Below, piece after piece: positions 44,588-54,427 of a stretch of DNA of 64,000 bases; positions within the stretch are counted from its first letter, which is position 1; the number at the start of each line of letters is the position of its first letter. Both the position numbers and the translations under genes were made by a program. The notes below the pieces were generated by a model. It was not told the origin of the DNA. It searched no databases and saw nothing but the letters and a program-made list of their open reading frames with translations. Source of the stretch: Bacillota bacterium (GTDB taxonomy: Bacteria; Bacillota; Clostridia; Lachnospirales; Lachnospiraceae). The DNA is taken from NCBI GenBank assembly GCA_023442465.1, contig JAEZZQ010000007.1, forward strand, positions 124,001-188,000. Reading direction: 5' to 3'.

Positions 44588-45484
44588 TCATTCATTGTTG
44601 TAATAGGTTCTGTAATAAGCATTTCTGTAAGTGGAAGGAGTCAGATTTTCATATTCCTTGAAAAGCTTCATAAAATATTTTTCGTCCTTAAAGCCCAACT
44701 TATAGGCTATTTCCTTGATGCTGAAATCGAACCGGCAGAGATATTGCTTTGCTTTAAGTATTTTCATACCATTGATATACTTTCTGGGGCTGACTCCCAA
44801 ATGCTTTTTAAACATTCTGCACATGTAGTCCTTGTTGTAATTGAACTTTTCAGCCAGCTCATCAATAGTGAACTCCTCGGTTATGTTAAGACGAATCCAT
44901 TCAAGAAGAATATTGAAATTGCCTCCACCGGTGTTAGGTAATTCGTTTAGCTTCAGACTGGCATGAATAAACTGCTGGGATAGTTCCAAGAGAAGTGTAG
45001 TAAGTGAATAATCGGTGCAGAAGGAGCTATAATAGCCCGAATTGGCTATATGAAGCAGCTGCTTGAAAAGTATAACACTCTTTTCAATACTTTCAGGCTG
45101 CCAAAATACAGGTAACATAATGCTGTCATTAAGCTTGTTGAAATACGGGATGGAACTCAAGGGGGAAATCTCGTTCATGGCATCCCTTCTGTTAAGTATG
45201 CTGTTTTGACCGTGGCAGTAGAAGTGCAACCAGTAAAAAGAGGTTTCTCCTGCCGAGTACTGGTAGCCTGTATGAGTATGGCCAGGCAGAAGGAGCAGAA
45301 CCGAACTTGGAACCACCTCATACTTGATATCATCCTGCATAATATATGAAGTTCCTTTGACCCCTATAATTATTTCAAAACTATCCATATTCCGTTTGTT
45401 ATGGATCCAGTTTCCTTCAGAAATAAATTGCCCGGAAGAAATATATGAAAAAGGTCTTTCCAGGGAAGCCTTAAAATAAAACAT
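44588..45484 (-). CDS. AraC-family regulator, partner of GH127
   Basis: 298 residues. N-terminal cupin/AraC sensor (about 20-110; VVPSSVLLLLPGHTHTGYQY) and C-terminal double helix-turn-helix (about 195-290; ITEEFTIDELAEKFNYNKDY, then FSIKEIAYKLGFKDEKYFMK). It is divergent from the GH127 gene, which it probably controls in response to an arabinose-containing sugar (inference). No other target is nearby. Confidence 0.9.
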   Translation of the reverse strand: MFYFKASLERPFSYISSGQFISEGNWIHNKRNMDSFEIIIGVKGTSYIMQDDIKYEVVPSSVLLLLPGHTHTGYQYSAGETSFYWLHFYCHGQNSILNRRDAMNEISPLSSIPYFNKLNDSIMLPVFWQPESIEKSVILFKQLLHIANSGYYSSFCTDYSLTTLLLELSQQFIHASLKLNELPNTGGGNFNILLEWIRLNITEEFTIDELAEKFNYNKDYMCRMFKKHLGVSPRKYINGMKILKAKQYLCRFDFSIKEIAYKLGFKDEKYFMKLFKEYENLTPSTYRNAYYRTYYNNE

Positions 45485-45624
45485 ATGTCGGATTTCACCA
45501 CCAATTCTTCATATTTATGGGTCGATTCGCAAAATCTACTTTGTTAAAATCAAGTATACTATACAGGATTTTTAATTTCAAGAATCAGTTAAAAACACTA
45601 ATATATGCCAAAGGAGAAAATTAT

Positions 45625-47577
45625 ATGACAAAGCTTATCGAATCATACCCACTGACCCTAAAGAAAACCGTAATCAATGACAGCTTCTGGTCAGAATATC
45701 AAAAGCTGATCCGGGATGTTGTGCTTCCATATCAGAAGGATGCATTAAACGACAATATTCCAGGTGCTGAGCCAAGCCATGCCATAAAAAACTTCAAGAT
45801 TGCCGCTGGTCTTGAGACTGGAGAATTTCAAGGTTGGGTCTTCCAGGACAGCGATGTTGCAAAATGGCTGGAGGCAGTTGCCTATAGCCTTTCTCAGACG
45901 CCGGACAGTGAATTAGAACGTTCTGCGGATGACGTCATTGATATAATTGAAAAAGCACAGCAAGAAGACGGATACCTTGATACTTATTTCATTATTAAAG
46001 AGCCTGAAAAGCGCTGGACAAACCTTGAGGAATGCCACGAGTTGTATTGTGCAGGACATATGATAGAAGCGGGTGTGGCATACTTCAGCGCCACCGGGAA
46101 AAGGAAGCTGCTTGATGTTGTATGTCGGCTTGCCAATCATATAGATTCAGTTTTGGGGCCTGAGCCCGGAAAAATGAAGGGATATTGCGGCCATCAGGAA
46201 ATTGAGCTTGCCTTGGTGAAGCTTTACAGGATTACAGGCAATGAGCGCTATTTGAGCTTGAGCAGATACTTTATTGACGAAAGAGGGAAGGAACCATATT
46301 ACTTTAAGCTTGAGAGGGAAAAAAGAGATATCCTGGAATTTTGGCCGGGATTCAGCAAGTTTAAACGGGAATACATGCAGACCCACCTTCCGGTTAGGGA
46401 ACAGAAAACAGCGGAAGGCCATGCTGTAAGGGTTGTTTACATGTGTTCGGCGATGGCGGATATTGCGGGTGAAACGGGAGATGCAGAGCTCCTTGATGCC
46501 TGCCGCAGTCTATGGAACAGTATTACCAAAAAAAGGATGTATATTACGGGGGGCATAGGATCAGCGGAATTCGGAGAAGCATTCACCTTTGATTATAATC
46601 TCCCCAATGATACGGTATATGCAGAATCATGTGCCTCGGTGGGCCTAGTGATGTTTGCCCACAGGATGTTGAAAATCGAGGAAAAGGGCGAATACGGCGA
46701 TGTGATGGAAAGAGCGCTGTACAATACCGTTTTGAGCGGAATGGGGTTGGACGGGAAGAACTTTTTCTATGTAAATCCTTTGGAGGTACATCCGGAAGCA
46801 TGCGAGAAAAATCCGATACTGAAGCATGTCAAGCCTGTTCGGCAGAAATGGTTCAGCTGCTCCTGTTGCCCGCCCAATATTGCAAGATTGATTATGTCGT
46901 TGAGTCAATATATATATACGGTAGGCAAAAACTCTATATATACCCACCTTTATATAGGCGGAAATGCTGAATTTAATCTTGATGGCACTTTGGTTACACT
47001 CACTCAGGAAACAAACTATCCGTGGGAAGGGAACGTAAAGCTGAAGACCACAGGCTTCGGTGAAAAGGAATTTACGCTGGCCTTAAGAATACCGGCCTGG
47101 TGCAGGAATTACAAACTTGCGGTGAACGGAAAGGTTTTGGAAACGGATGTTGATGTCTCAACGGGATATGCAAGAATCAGGCGGATTTGGAATGATGGAG
47201 ATACAGTTGAATTATCAATGGATATGCCCGCGGAATTAATCCAGGCCAATCCCAACGTCCGGGCCGATGCAGGAAAGGTTGCCATAACAAGGGGACCGCT
47301 GATATACTGCCTTGAGGAGACTGACAACGGAAGCAACCTGTCGTCCATATCAATTCCACTGGACTGTAATCTTGATATCGAAAAAGACAGCAGCCTTTCA
47401 AGCGGTACTGTTGCAATAAGAACAACGGCAATTAGGATTGATGATAAATGCTGGTCGGATGAGCTTTACCGTCCAGCGGCAAAAACAGAGAAAGAAACAA
47501 GCATAAAAGCCGTGCCCTATTTCATGTGGTGCAATAGGAAACCCGGGGAAATGGCTGTTTGGATCAGGTATAGGTGA
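45625..47577 (+). CDS. GH127 beta-L-arabinofuranosidase-like enzyme
   Basis: 650 residues from MTKLIESYPLTLKKTVINDS; AAAGGAGAAAATT gives this start, and an upstream ATG at 45517 has no family sequence. A barrel of alpha-hairpins (about 60-450) is followed by beta-sandwich domains. The Zn/catalytic residues of HypBA1-type enzymes are visible: Glu-x-Cys in YAESCASVG and the paired cysteines in CSCCPPNIARLI (one is the nucleophile); a catalytic Glu candidate lies in SAEFGEAF. It releases beta-L-arabinofuranose from plant or glycoprotein glycans. There is no signal peptide, so imported oligosaccharides are the likely substrate. Confidence 0.92.
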   Translation: MTKLIESYPLTLKKTVINDSFWSEYQKLIRDVVLPYQKDALNDNIPGAEPSHAIKNFKIAAGLETGEFQGWVFQDSDVAKWLEAVAYSLSQTPDSELERSADDVIDIIEKAQQEDGYLDTYFIIKEPEKRWTNLEECHELYCAGHMIEAGVAYFSATGKRKLLDVVCRLANHIDSVLGPEPGKMKGYCGHQEIELALVKLYRITGNERYLSLSRYFIDERGKEPYYFKLEREKRDILEFWPGFSKFKREYMQTHLPVREQKTAEGHAVRVVYMCSAMADIAGETGDAELLDACRSLWNSITKKRMYITGGIGSAEFGEAFTFDYNLPNDTVYAESCASVGLVMFAHRMLKIEEKGEYGDVMERALYNTVLSGMGLDGKNFFYVNPLEVHPEACEKNPILKHVKPVRQKWFSCSCCPPNIARLIMSLSQYIYTVGKNSIYTHLYIGGNAEFNLDGTLVTLTQETNYPWEGNVKLKTTGFGEKEFTLALRIPAWCRNYKLAVNGKVLETDVDVSTGYARIRRIWNDGDTVELSMDMPAELIQANPNVRADAGKVAITRGPLIYCLEETDNGSNLSSISIPLDCNLDIEKDSSLSSGTVAIRTTAIRIDDKCWSDELYRPAAKTEKETSIKAVPYFMWCNRKPGEMAVWIRYR

Positions 47578-47592
47578 TTTTCTTGCAGATAT

Positions 47593-47629
47593 AATGCCCC
47601 TTTTATGGAATACTCCTATAAGGGGCATT
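47593..47629. terminator. Terminator after GH127
   Basis: Stem AATGCCCCTT/AAGGGGCATT with a 17-base loop, then TTTATAT on the plus strand. Confidence 0.8.
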
Positions 47630-47931
47630 TTATATCGAATCGGTTTTTTAAGGAATTATCAAAGATTACTATAGTTTTAATTGTCCATTTACTCTTATAT
47701 TATTTGAGTAGAAACCTGTCGCCAAGGTCCAACCCTGTTTGCCCGACATCAGTTTTGTCTACTCAAGGCACGATGAAAAGAAGCTCGTAAATATGAAAAA
47801 AGCCCTCTCTCATATATCCATCTTGACCGCATAGAAGAATTATCTCATAGTTGGTATCACTTGGTATCAAATCACATTAAAAAGAAAATCAGGGAAGCCT
47901 TTAAACAAAGGCTTCCCTGAATAAATTAAAG
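47630..47931. other. Intergenic with tRNA terminator
   Basis: Contains a perfect hairpin AGGGAAGCCTTT/AAAGGCTTCCCT (47891-47918) with a T-rich run on the minus strand, the terminator of tRNA-Gly(TCC). The rest has no gene; two GGTATCA motifs (about 47854-47870) stand out but have no clear role. Confidence 0.6.
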
Positions 47932-48002
47932 AGCGGGTGATGGGAATCGAACCCACGTATCTAGCTTGGAAGGCTAGTGTTCTACCATTGAACTACACCC
48001 GC
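47932..48002 (-). tRNA. tRNA-Gly (TCC)
   Basis: Minus strand starts GCGGGTGTAGTTCAATGG and ends CCCATCACCCGC plus T. The acceptor arms pair (GCGGGTG/CACCCGC) and the anticodon loop CTTCCAAG gives anticodon TCC. The D-loop is short. CCA is not encoded. Confidence 0.93.
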
Positions 48003-48095
48003 ATGTAATATCCGAAACCGGATTTAATTATTTTACCGACAGTTAGGATATTACCATATTTTGTTTCCATGCGCAAGACTTTTTATTAAAAACTT

Positions 48096-48617
48096 CTATT
48101 TACTTTCCTGCGCGTCCATCTCCAATATGCGATCGGTGATATATTCCTGCATCTGCTCCTTCGGTATTGCCAGCGAAACCGAAAGCTCTGAATACAGATT
48201 ATCTTCTGCCATCCTCAAATATTTTTCATCCATTACCGTTGTTTTCTTTCCTTGCGCAATTCTTCTCTGCTTGCGGACATACAACGTTTTTATGACCCTT
48301 ATCCAATCTCTGCACTCACCGCTGCGGATCGTTTCCTTATACTTCTCTTCCCTTTGCTTATCATCGCCCACCCAGAGCTCTTCAATGTCAGGAATATCAT
48401 TAATTAACGCATCCGCTTCCGCCTTCGTCAGCACCGCTCTCATAACGGTTTTTTCGCTGTCCACCGGCGTAAATATCTTGCTTTCCCTTTGATGGCGGGG
48501 AATTAAAATATAGTATAGCCTGCTTCCCGACACACCTTTCATATCGAGTGTGGTAATGTCCTCGATCCTGCACACTCCCGTATTTCCATATACAACGTAT
48601 TCTCCTTTCTCAAACAT
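48096..48617 (-). CDS. CarD-family transcription regulator
   Basis: 173 residues from MFEKGEYVVYGNTGVCRIED; AAGGGATGAC decides this start over an upstream ATG at 48638. The N-terminal Tudor-like RNA-polymerase-interacting domain (about 1-65) and the C-terminal helical DNA-binding domain (about 75-165) match CarD/CdnL. CarD contacts RNA polymerase beta and stabilises open promoter complexes, affecting growth and rRNA genes. Confidence 0.92.
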   Translation of the reverse strand: MFEKGEYVVYGNTGVCRIEDITTLDMKGVSGSRLYYILIPRHQRESKIFTPVDSEKTVMRAVLTKAEADALINDIPDIEELWVGDDKQREEKYKETIRSGECRDWIRVIKTLYVRKQRRIAQGKKTTVMDEKYLRMAEDNLYSELSVSLAIPKEQMQEYITDRILEMDAQESK

Positions 48618-48797
48618 GTCATCCCTTCTTTTCTTCAATAAAATGTTTCATAGTGTCCTACTTATATTTTACCCGTAAAAAAGGATTTTACTACCTTATT
48701 TTGCACTTTTCTTCCATCTTTGTCTTATTTGCCCTATTATGTCCCGTAGATTTTTGTGCATTTTTCTTGTATTTCTATTAAAAAAGCAATAAAAAAA

Positions 48798-48870
<73 letters not shown>

Positions 48871-48972
48871 ATGTGCGCCGAATATGTCATTCGGCAACAT
48901 TGGTATTTTATCGTGTATTATGTATGCTTGTCAACAATAATTCTCTGCATTCGACAAGATTATGATTATTCT

Positions 48973-49106
48973 GTTACTGTCCACTCCGTTCTCAGTAACG
49001 CATGATTTCTGCATTTAAATTCGCTCCGCGAAGCAGAAATCACTCTTGAATCATATTCTTGCGCAGCTTAACAGCAAGTGTTAAGCTACTGTGTAAACAG
49101 TAACAT
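48973..49106 (-). repeat. Family A cloverleaf repeat, copy 2
   Basis: 134 bp, opposite in orientation to copies 1 and 3. Ends read GTTACTGTCCAC... and ...GTAAACAGTAAC. The inner stem has decayed slightly (GATTTCTGC with GCAGAAATC) and a second stem AGCTTAAC...GTTAAGCT is present. It lies between tRNA-Phe and the lipoprotein gene. Confidence 0.85.
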
Positions 49107-49172
49107 TATTCTGCCTTTGGCTTCATAGCAGCAATTAATACCCGGAAATACTGTGCGGCAGAATTTTTCCAT

Positions 49173-49838
49173 TTATTCCAGCTCTATCCAGCCTTCCATC
49201 GAATCAAAGCTATATTCCATATTTATCGTTACCTCTTTGTTCTGGTAACCGTCAAATCCTATATCCGCAGATTCTATAACTTTTCCGCCGGTATCAAGCG
49301 CTTCCAGATGCCATACCGTTTCTTCTCCCGTCATATAAATATTAACAATGTTAAGAACGCCAAAGCCTCCCAGTCCCCCGATATCCTCTGCCAGATTCAC
49401 CTTCTCAGACTCTTCCGATACCCTATATAAGTAGACTTCTTTCAAGTCCACCCCCGTATTATTTCTAATCGTTACCGAAATGCTGGATGGGTTATCTGCC
49501 GGTTCCCCTTTTCCCATCTGTCCGATGGATTCTAGAAGGCCGTCGTACATCGCTATATTCGCCTGCAACTCCTCAATGGTGGCATCCAGTTCCTCCTCTG
49601 ACATTTGTTCTACATCCTGCTGCCCGATGAGGTTGATTTGCTTCGCCATACCGTCCAGCTCCCCGTCTAAAGAGTCGTCTTCCACATCAGCATATACCTC
49701 AATCACTTCATTATGCCTGCTTACCAGCTCCGAGTATACGCTTCTCGCCTTTTCTATTTTCTCCGCCGGCGGTCCTCCACAACCTGCCATCAGCAATACG
49801 GCAAGGCATATAACCAGTGCTTTTACATACTTTATCAT
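49173..49838 (-). CDS. Lipoprotein of unknown function
   Basis: 221 residues. Lipoprotein signal with lipobox LLMAGC at about residue 15-20, then a coiled-coil part (about 25-115; acidic, with SEEELDATIEELQANIAMYD), and a beta-rich C-terminal domain (about 120-221; SSISVTIRNNTGVDLKEVYL). No named family recognised. It lies 13 bases after the ANT(6)-GNAT gene stop, so both may be on one transcript. Confidence 0.72.
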   Translation of the reverse strand: MIKYVKALVICLAVLLMAGCGGPPAEKIEKARSVYSELVSRHNEVIEVYADVEDDSLDGELDGMAKQINLIGQQDVEQMSEEELDATIEELQANIAMYDGLLESIGQMGKGEPADNPSSISVTIRNNTGVDLKEVYLYRVSEESEKVNLAEDIGGLGGFGVLNIVNIYMTGEETVWHLEALDTGGKVIESADIGFDGYQNKEVTINMEYSFDSMEGWIELE

Positions 49839-49851
49839 TTATAGCTTCCTC

Positions 49852-51180
49852 TCATTCTTTCTGCCATATCATTTCGAATTCGGTACATCCGGCGAAGTCT
49901 GACTTTATGTCGTCCGTTCGCGCCTCTGCATACCTCTTGTTTATCTTGAAGCCTTCTCTCATATAGAAATTAACAGCTTTTTTGTTCTTACAATATACAT
50001 GAAGGCTTATTTTGAAATACTTCGATTTGCATATGTCCATAAGGGCCTTTCCCACGCCCCTGGAACGCATCGATCGTTTTACGAAAATACCTTCGAGGTA
50101 GCCCTTGTTTATCCCTGCAAAGCCCTGAATGCCCTCATAATCCTCATAAACGTAAGCCTCCGACTCGTATAGCTGATTTTTAACCGCTTCATAATTGCCG
50201 AGCCAGTAGTCTTGAGAAATGAAATCATGGGCTTCCATATTGGCCTCCAGCCATATCCGGGCAATTTCCTCCACATCCTGTTCCTTCATCCTTCGCACCA
50301 TCAATATTTCTTTGGCATCTCCGGGAAGTTCATAGGTGCAGTCTAAAAACAGCCTGCTGTTATGCGCTTCCTTTTCATTATAAGTATATTCTAAGCCACG
50401 CCCGACCTCCCGTGCCAGAGCATCAAAAAAGTCACACATTTCAAATAGCGACTGCCATATAGACTCCGGGTTCCCCGCCGGATATGTAAGCAGAATCCGC
50501 TCCATTTTATCCTGAGATAAAAACTTATAGAGATACTTTCCCGACTTTCCTATGCTGCTGGAAAAATATGTATGTATGCCCACATACCAGGAAATCATCT
50601 TAATGAATTCCGGCCTGACATAAAAGTTCAGCATGTCCATGGCATAAGTTATCTCCCCGCGCCACAAACCTTTGCCCATATTGTTGAGCAGCCACCAGAA
50701 TTCGTTGCAGCTGCAAAGGTATTCCTCTTCCGAAGGCTTTTTCACCCAGTGGTCTTCATCGGTAGAAGGAGGAATCTGCGGAAATGTCTTATCCTTATCC
50801 AGAAGAACGATGCATAGCCTGTCCTGCTTCATATCCTTAATGCTGTATTCCAATGTCTGGAGGTGAAGGTCTAAACGGTTGCCATCGGCAAGCTGCATCA
50901 GATACCCGTAACAATTTTCCAAGTCGCACTCATGTCCTAATATGCCGTCCATTTTCTCAGGAAATTGCATGTACAGCCGCTCTCCGAAAACGTCGATCCA
51001 GCTTTCCTGTTCAATAAAAGATGCTGTCTCAGTTACCACATATACGATGTCATAATCCTGAAATATATCTTTTGGCGCATTCCTGTTGGTCCTGGAACCG
51101 TTCATATATACTCCCCGGATACGGTCATCCCTTTCGGCTGTTCCGATGATAAGGTCCATCATTTCTCTTTCGCTTCTCAT
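49852..51180 (-). CDS. Fused ANT(6)/AadE-type nucleotidyltransferase and GNAT acetyltransferase
   Basis: 442 residues from MRSEREMMDLIIGTAERDDR; GGGGGGAGATATTC marks this start. N-terminal half (about 1-280) is an AadE/ANT(6)-like nucleotidyltransferase with GSRTNRNAPKDIFQDYDIVY (motif GSR and D-x-D), which in true AadE adenylates streptomycin at position 6. The C-terminal half (about 283-442) is a GNAT domain with the acetyl-CoA loop RSRGVGKALMDI. The fusion is clean with no stop between. AadE-family members also modify other substrates, so resistance is a prediction only. Followed by a lipoprotein gene. Confidence 0.85.
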   Translation of the reverse strand: MRSEREMMDLIIGTAERDDRIRGVYMNGSRTNRNAPKDIFQDYDIVYVVTETASFIEQESWIDVFGERLYMQFPEKMDGILGHECDLENCYGYLMQLADGNRLDLHLQTLEYSIKDMKQDRLCIVLLDKDKTFPQIPPSTDEDHWVKKPSEEEYLCSCNEFWWLLNNMGKGLWRGEITYAMDMLNFYVRPEFIKMISWYVGIHTYFSSSIGKSGKYLYKFLSQDKMERILLTYPAGNPESIWQSLFEMCDFFDALAREVGRGLEYTYNEKEAHNSRLFLDCTYELPGDAKEILMVRRMKEQDVEEIARIWLEANMEAHDFISQDYWLGNYEAVKNQLYESEAYVYEDYEGIQGFAGINKGYLEGIFVKRSMRSRGVGKALMDICKSKYFKISLHVYCKNKKAVNFYMREGFKINKRYAEARTDDIKSDFAGCTEFEMIWQKE

Positions 51181-51308
51181 GAATATCTCCCCCCAATTCT
51201 TCGGCAATTGTGTTCTTGTCTTCCGAGATTACTTTATTCTTATTATAACAACAAATGCAGAATAAACAAACAGTATTCTTCCAAAAGAACAAAAGCGTGC
51301 CATAAAAT

Positions 51309-51336
51309 AAAGGACCTGCAAAAATACAGGTCCTTT
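51309..51336. terminator. Terminator between MCP and upstream gene
   Basis: Stem AAAGGACCTG/CAGGTCCTTT with an 8-base loop; T-rich run on the minus strand, 11 bases after the MCP stop. It ends the chemoreceptor gene. Confidence 0.85.
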
Positions 51337-51346
51337 GATAAATATC

Positions 51347-53131
51347 TTAATATTTGGCAAAATAGTTTACACTGCCCTCCAGCCTTCCTACCACGTCATT
51401 TACCTCTTGCAAAGCTCTCACGATTTGTCCCATATTTTCAGACAGCTCAGAGGTATCCTCCGCAACATCAGTAATTTCATGTGTGCTGTCTCCGACTGTA
51501 GAATTAATTCCTTCGTTTGCTTTGTTTATCTTTTTCACTAGATAAAGCAGCTCTGACATACAAGTCTTGAAGTCTTCCATAATACCATCCATTTCTTCCG
51601 CTGCTTCAAAATACTCTTTTCCGGTATTTTCCAATGTTTCGTAATCTTGCAGTACGCTTTTATGTATGAAGGATAGTATTTCTTGTGTATCATTCGCCAA
51701 ATTTTCCACATGCCCTACTACTTCACCGCTAATATTTTGAATATAATTTGCTGTGTTTCTTGAGTTATCAGCCAATACTCTTATTTCGTCCGCGACTACT
51801 GCAAATCCTCTGCCGGCCTCCCCCGCCCTTGCAGCCTCAATAGAAGCGTTCAGTGCGAGCAAATTAGTCTTGCTTGCAATCCCTAATATTTCTTCTGTCA
51901 ATTCCGTAATCTTATAAATTTGCTTACTATTTTCCACCGACTCGCTGACAGAGCTGTCAATTGCCGCAATCACACTAACCGCTTTTGCTTTGCTGTCTAT
52001 CGCTCTTTGTTCTACTTCATGTGCCTTTACTTTAACTTCTTTCGCGTAATCGCTTCCCTTGGCTGCTTTATCCGACACTTGAACAACTGAATTCTCCATG
52101 CTTAAAGTATCTTCATTCAGCATAGTAATCGTTGCGGATACCTCTTCCATTCCGGCTGCAAGCTCTTGCATTGTTGCCGAAATATTATCGGCTCTTTCAT
52201 TCGCATTTCCTACATTCTTTTCTACTACTTTTCCTTGTATCCCTAATTCGCTGCAGGATGAAATCATGCTGGATATAATATTTTGTACCAATCCGAAGAA
52301 ATCATTAATTCCTGATGAGAATCTTCCTATTTCATCCTTCGACTTAACCTCGATTCTTTGCGTTAGATCTCCCCTTTTTTCTTTTATCTCGTTTACAATC
52401 ATATCAATTTGTTTGGTCGATTTTTTAACCGGCCTTACTACAGTGAGACTTATCACCATAATACATCCCGCAATAGAAATCGTAAAAAAAGCAAATGACC
52501 CGAACGCAATATACGGTACCGTTTCAAATATATCGGCAATCGATGCCTGCTCTCTTTCCATTTCCGCATTCGTGTACTCAATAATAGAATCTATATATCC
52601 TTCGATGTTTTCGTCGAACATGGATAAATTGGAAGTTGCAGATACCTCTGCCTGTTGTTTATTTACTTTACTTGTATTGAGCAAGCTCCCCACTGTTTTC
52701 TTATACCGCGTATAATCTGCAACAAATTTATCGAAGTCAGCACGTCTGGCATCTTCTTCTCCTAAAAGCGAATCGAAAGTCTCTGTTTTTACATCTAATT
52801 CGGCAATTCTTTCATTAATATCCTTGCCTATGCTATCCATGTCTCCCTCTCTGGTCGTTAGGACATGGGTTAAGACTTGTCCGTTAATATAAGAAAAGTC
52901 CCTGGATATTTCTGAAATAGCTTCAACCTCAACCACCTGCTTATTGATAATCGCTTCATTTGCATCGCTTATTTTCTGCAAAGACGATACCATGAACCAA
53001 ATAACTGCCATCGCTACCAGTGATATCAGAAATATTTGAATATATATTTTAGTTCCTATACTGCTCTTCAGACTTGCTTTCTTAGGTAAACCCCCATTAT
53101 TTTTTTGTTTTTTTTCTCGCTTTACGCCCAT
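51347..53131 (-). CDS. Methyl-accepting chemotaxis protein
   Basis: 594 residues from MGVKREKKQKNNGGLPKKAS; GAGGGGCAAAAGATT marks the start over an upstream ATG. Membrane helices at about 29-50 and 210-232 enclose a four-helix-bundle sensor domain. A HAMP region follows, then the signalling domain with the hairpin tip LALNASIEAARAGEAGRGFA and EIRVLADNSRNTA. It should hand signals to CheA/CheW, which are not in the window. It lies next to the sugar transporter and could respond to the same binding protein, as Trg/Tsr-type receptors do (inference). A terminator separates them. Confidence 0.92.
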   Translation of the reverse strand: MGVKREKKQKNNGGLPKKASLKSSIGTKIYIQIFLISLVAMAVIWFMVSSLQKISDANEAIINKQVVEVEAISEISRDFSYINGQVLTHVLTTREGDMDSIGKDINERIAELDVKTETFDSLLGEEDARRADFDKFVADYTRYKKTVGSLLNTSKVNKQQAEVSATSNLSMFDENIEGYIDSIIEYTNAEMEREQASIADIFETVPYIAFGSFAFFTISIAGCIMVISLTVVRPVKKSTKQIDMIVNEIKEKRGDLTQRIEVKSKDEIGRFSSGINDFFGLVQNIISSMISSCSELGIQGKVVEKNVGNANERADNISATMQELAAGMEEVSATITMLNEDTLSMENSVVQVSDKAAKGSDYAKEVKVKAHEVEQRAIDSKAKAVSVIAAIDSSVSESVENSKQIYKITELTEEILGIASKTNLLALNASIEAARAGEAGRGFAVVADEIRVLADNSRNTANYIQNISGEVVGHVENLANDTQEILSFIHKSVLQDYETLENTGKEYFEAAEEMDGIMEDFKTCMSELLYLVKKINKANEGINSTVGDSTHEITDVAEDTSELSENMGQIVRALQEVNDVVGRLEGSVNYFAKY

Positions 53132-53179
53132 AATCTTTTGCCCCTCTCCCAAACATACCCACAGTTTCGAATGTACAGA

Positions 53180-53215
53180 AAGTTCCAACGTGCCATAAAG
53201 CACGTCGGAACCTTT
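53180..53215 (-). terminator. Terminator after the sugar permease gene
   Basis: Stem AAAGTTCC-AACGTGC with GCACGT-CGGAACCTTT, 22 bases after the permease stop. It should end the transporter transcript before the chemoreceptor gene. Confidence 0.7.
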
Positions 53216-53236
53216 CCTGATTAGATATTAGAAAAA

Positions 53237-54424
53237 TTAACTATTGGAAATTAATTTTCCGCCTCGTTTAGATACGACATCGAATATAACTGCCGACAAA
53301 AGAACCAAACCTTTTACTACCTTCTGAATGTTCTGATCAACTCCCATAATACTCATACCGAGGTTGATAACACCCATAAGAGCCGCACCGACAATAACGC
53401 CGGGAACCGTTCCTGTCCCGCCATAGGCAGATGCACCGCCGATAAAGCAGGAACCAATAGCATCCAGTTCATAGTTCATTCCATAAGTAGGCTGAGCTGA
53501 TGTCATACGTGCAATCGTGAGCATTCCAGCTAAAGCAGCTAAGAATCCCATATTTAAATATGCAAGAAAATATACATTATTAGTGTTAATACCGGAAAGC
53601 TTTGTTGCTTTTTCATTTCCTCCAACCGCATAGAAATAACGCCCAATGGTAGTATTCGATGTGATATAACCGTATATAAGAACTACAATCATTACCCAGA
53701 TAAGTGCAGTAGGAATACCTCTATACTGAGAAAGCCTTACTGTAAATGCGAGTATTACCGCACAAATCAGAATGATCTTGATTAGGCTGGAAGCCCATTT
53801 ACCCGTTCCATAACCTTTTTTAGATCTTACTATCATATTTTTCAGTTGAATCGTAATATAGATTACGCATGCAATGATACCTGCTATCATACATGTTAAA
53901 TTGAAGCCTTCTACACCAAATATATCCGGAACATAGCAGTTAGCTCCGCCGCCGAAAAGCTTAATGAATGCCTCTGACTTAAGAGATACCGTCATACCAT
54001 CGAGCACTACGTTAGAAAGTCCACGGAATACAAGCATACCTGCCAGCGTCGTAATGAAGGGCGGGATGCGCACAAACGCAATCCAGAATCCCTGCCATGC
54101 GCCGATTAAGAGTCCTACCAGAATCATTGCCGCAATTGCCACATATGGATTCATTCCTCTGTTTTCCATAAGTACGGCGCCGATCGCACCCACAAAGCAT
54201 ACTACAGAACCTACGGAAAGGTCGATATTTCCTCCGGTCAAAATACATAGCAGCATACCGGTCGCCAGTACGAATACGTAAGCATTCTGAGAAATTAAGT
54301 TACTGACATTTTGGGGAAGGAGAATCTTGCCACCGGTTCCCCATGCAAAAAAGGCCGTTACAAGAACGAGAACAATAATCATTGTATATTTTTTAACGCC
54401 TTCCATAAATCTTACTCTATCCAT
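53237..54424 (-). CDS. Sugar ABC transporter permease (GguB/MmsB type)
   Basis: 395 residues, about ten membrane helices, carbohydrate-uptake ABC2 family. Conserved LTGGNIDLSVGSVVCFVGAI and SCFIGGASAYGGTGTVPGVI match the GguB/XylH/MglC permeases. Its start lies three bases after the ATPase stop, so they are translationally coupled. It takes sugar from the ChvE-like binding protein. The likely substrate is a pentose or galactose-type sugar. Confidence 0.92.
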   Translation of the reverse strand: MDRVRFMEGVKKYTMIIVLVLVTAFFAWGTGGKILLPQNVSNLISQNAYVFVLATGMLLCILTGGNIDLSVGSVVCFVGAIGAVLMENRGMNPYVAIAAMILVGLLIGAWQGFWIAFVRIPPFITTLAGMLVFRGLSNVVLDGMTVSLKSEAFIKLFGGGANCYVPDIFGVEGFNLTCMIAGIIACVIYITIQLKNMIVRSKKGYGTGKWASSLIKIILICAVILAFTVRLSQYRGIPTALIWVMIVVLIYGYITSNTTIGRYFYAVGGNEKATKLSGINTNNVYFLAYLNMGFLAALAGMLTIARMTSAQPTYGMNYELDAIGSCFIGGASAYGGTGTVPGVIVGAALMGVINLGMSIMGVDQNIQKVVKGLVLLSAVIFDVVSKRGGKLISNS

Positions 54425-54427
54425 AAT

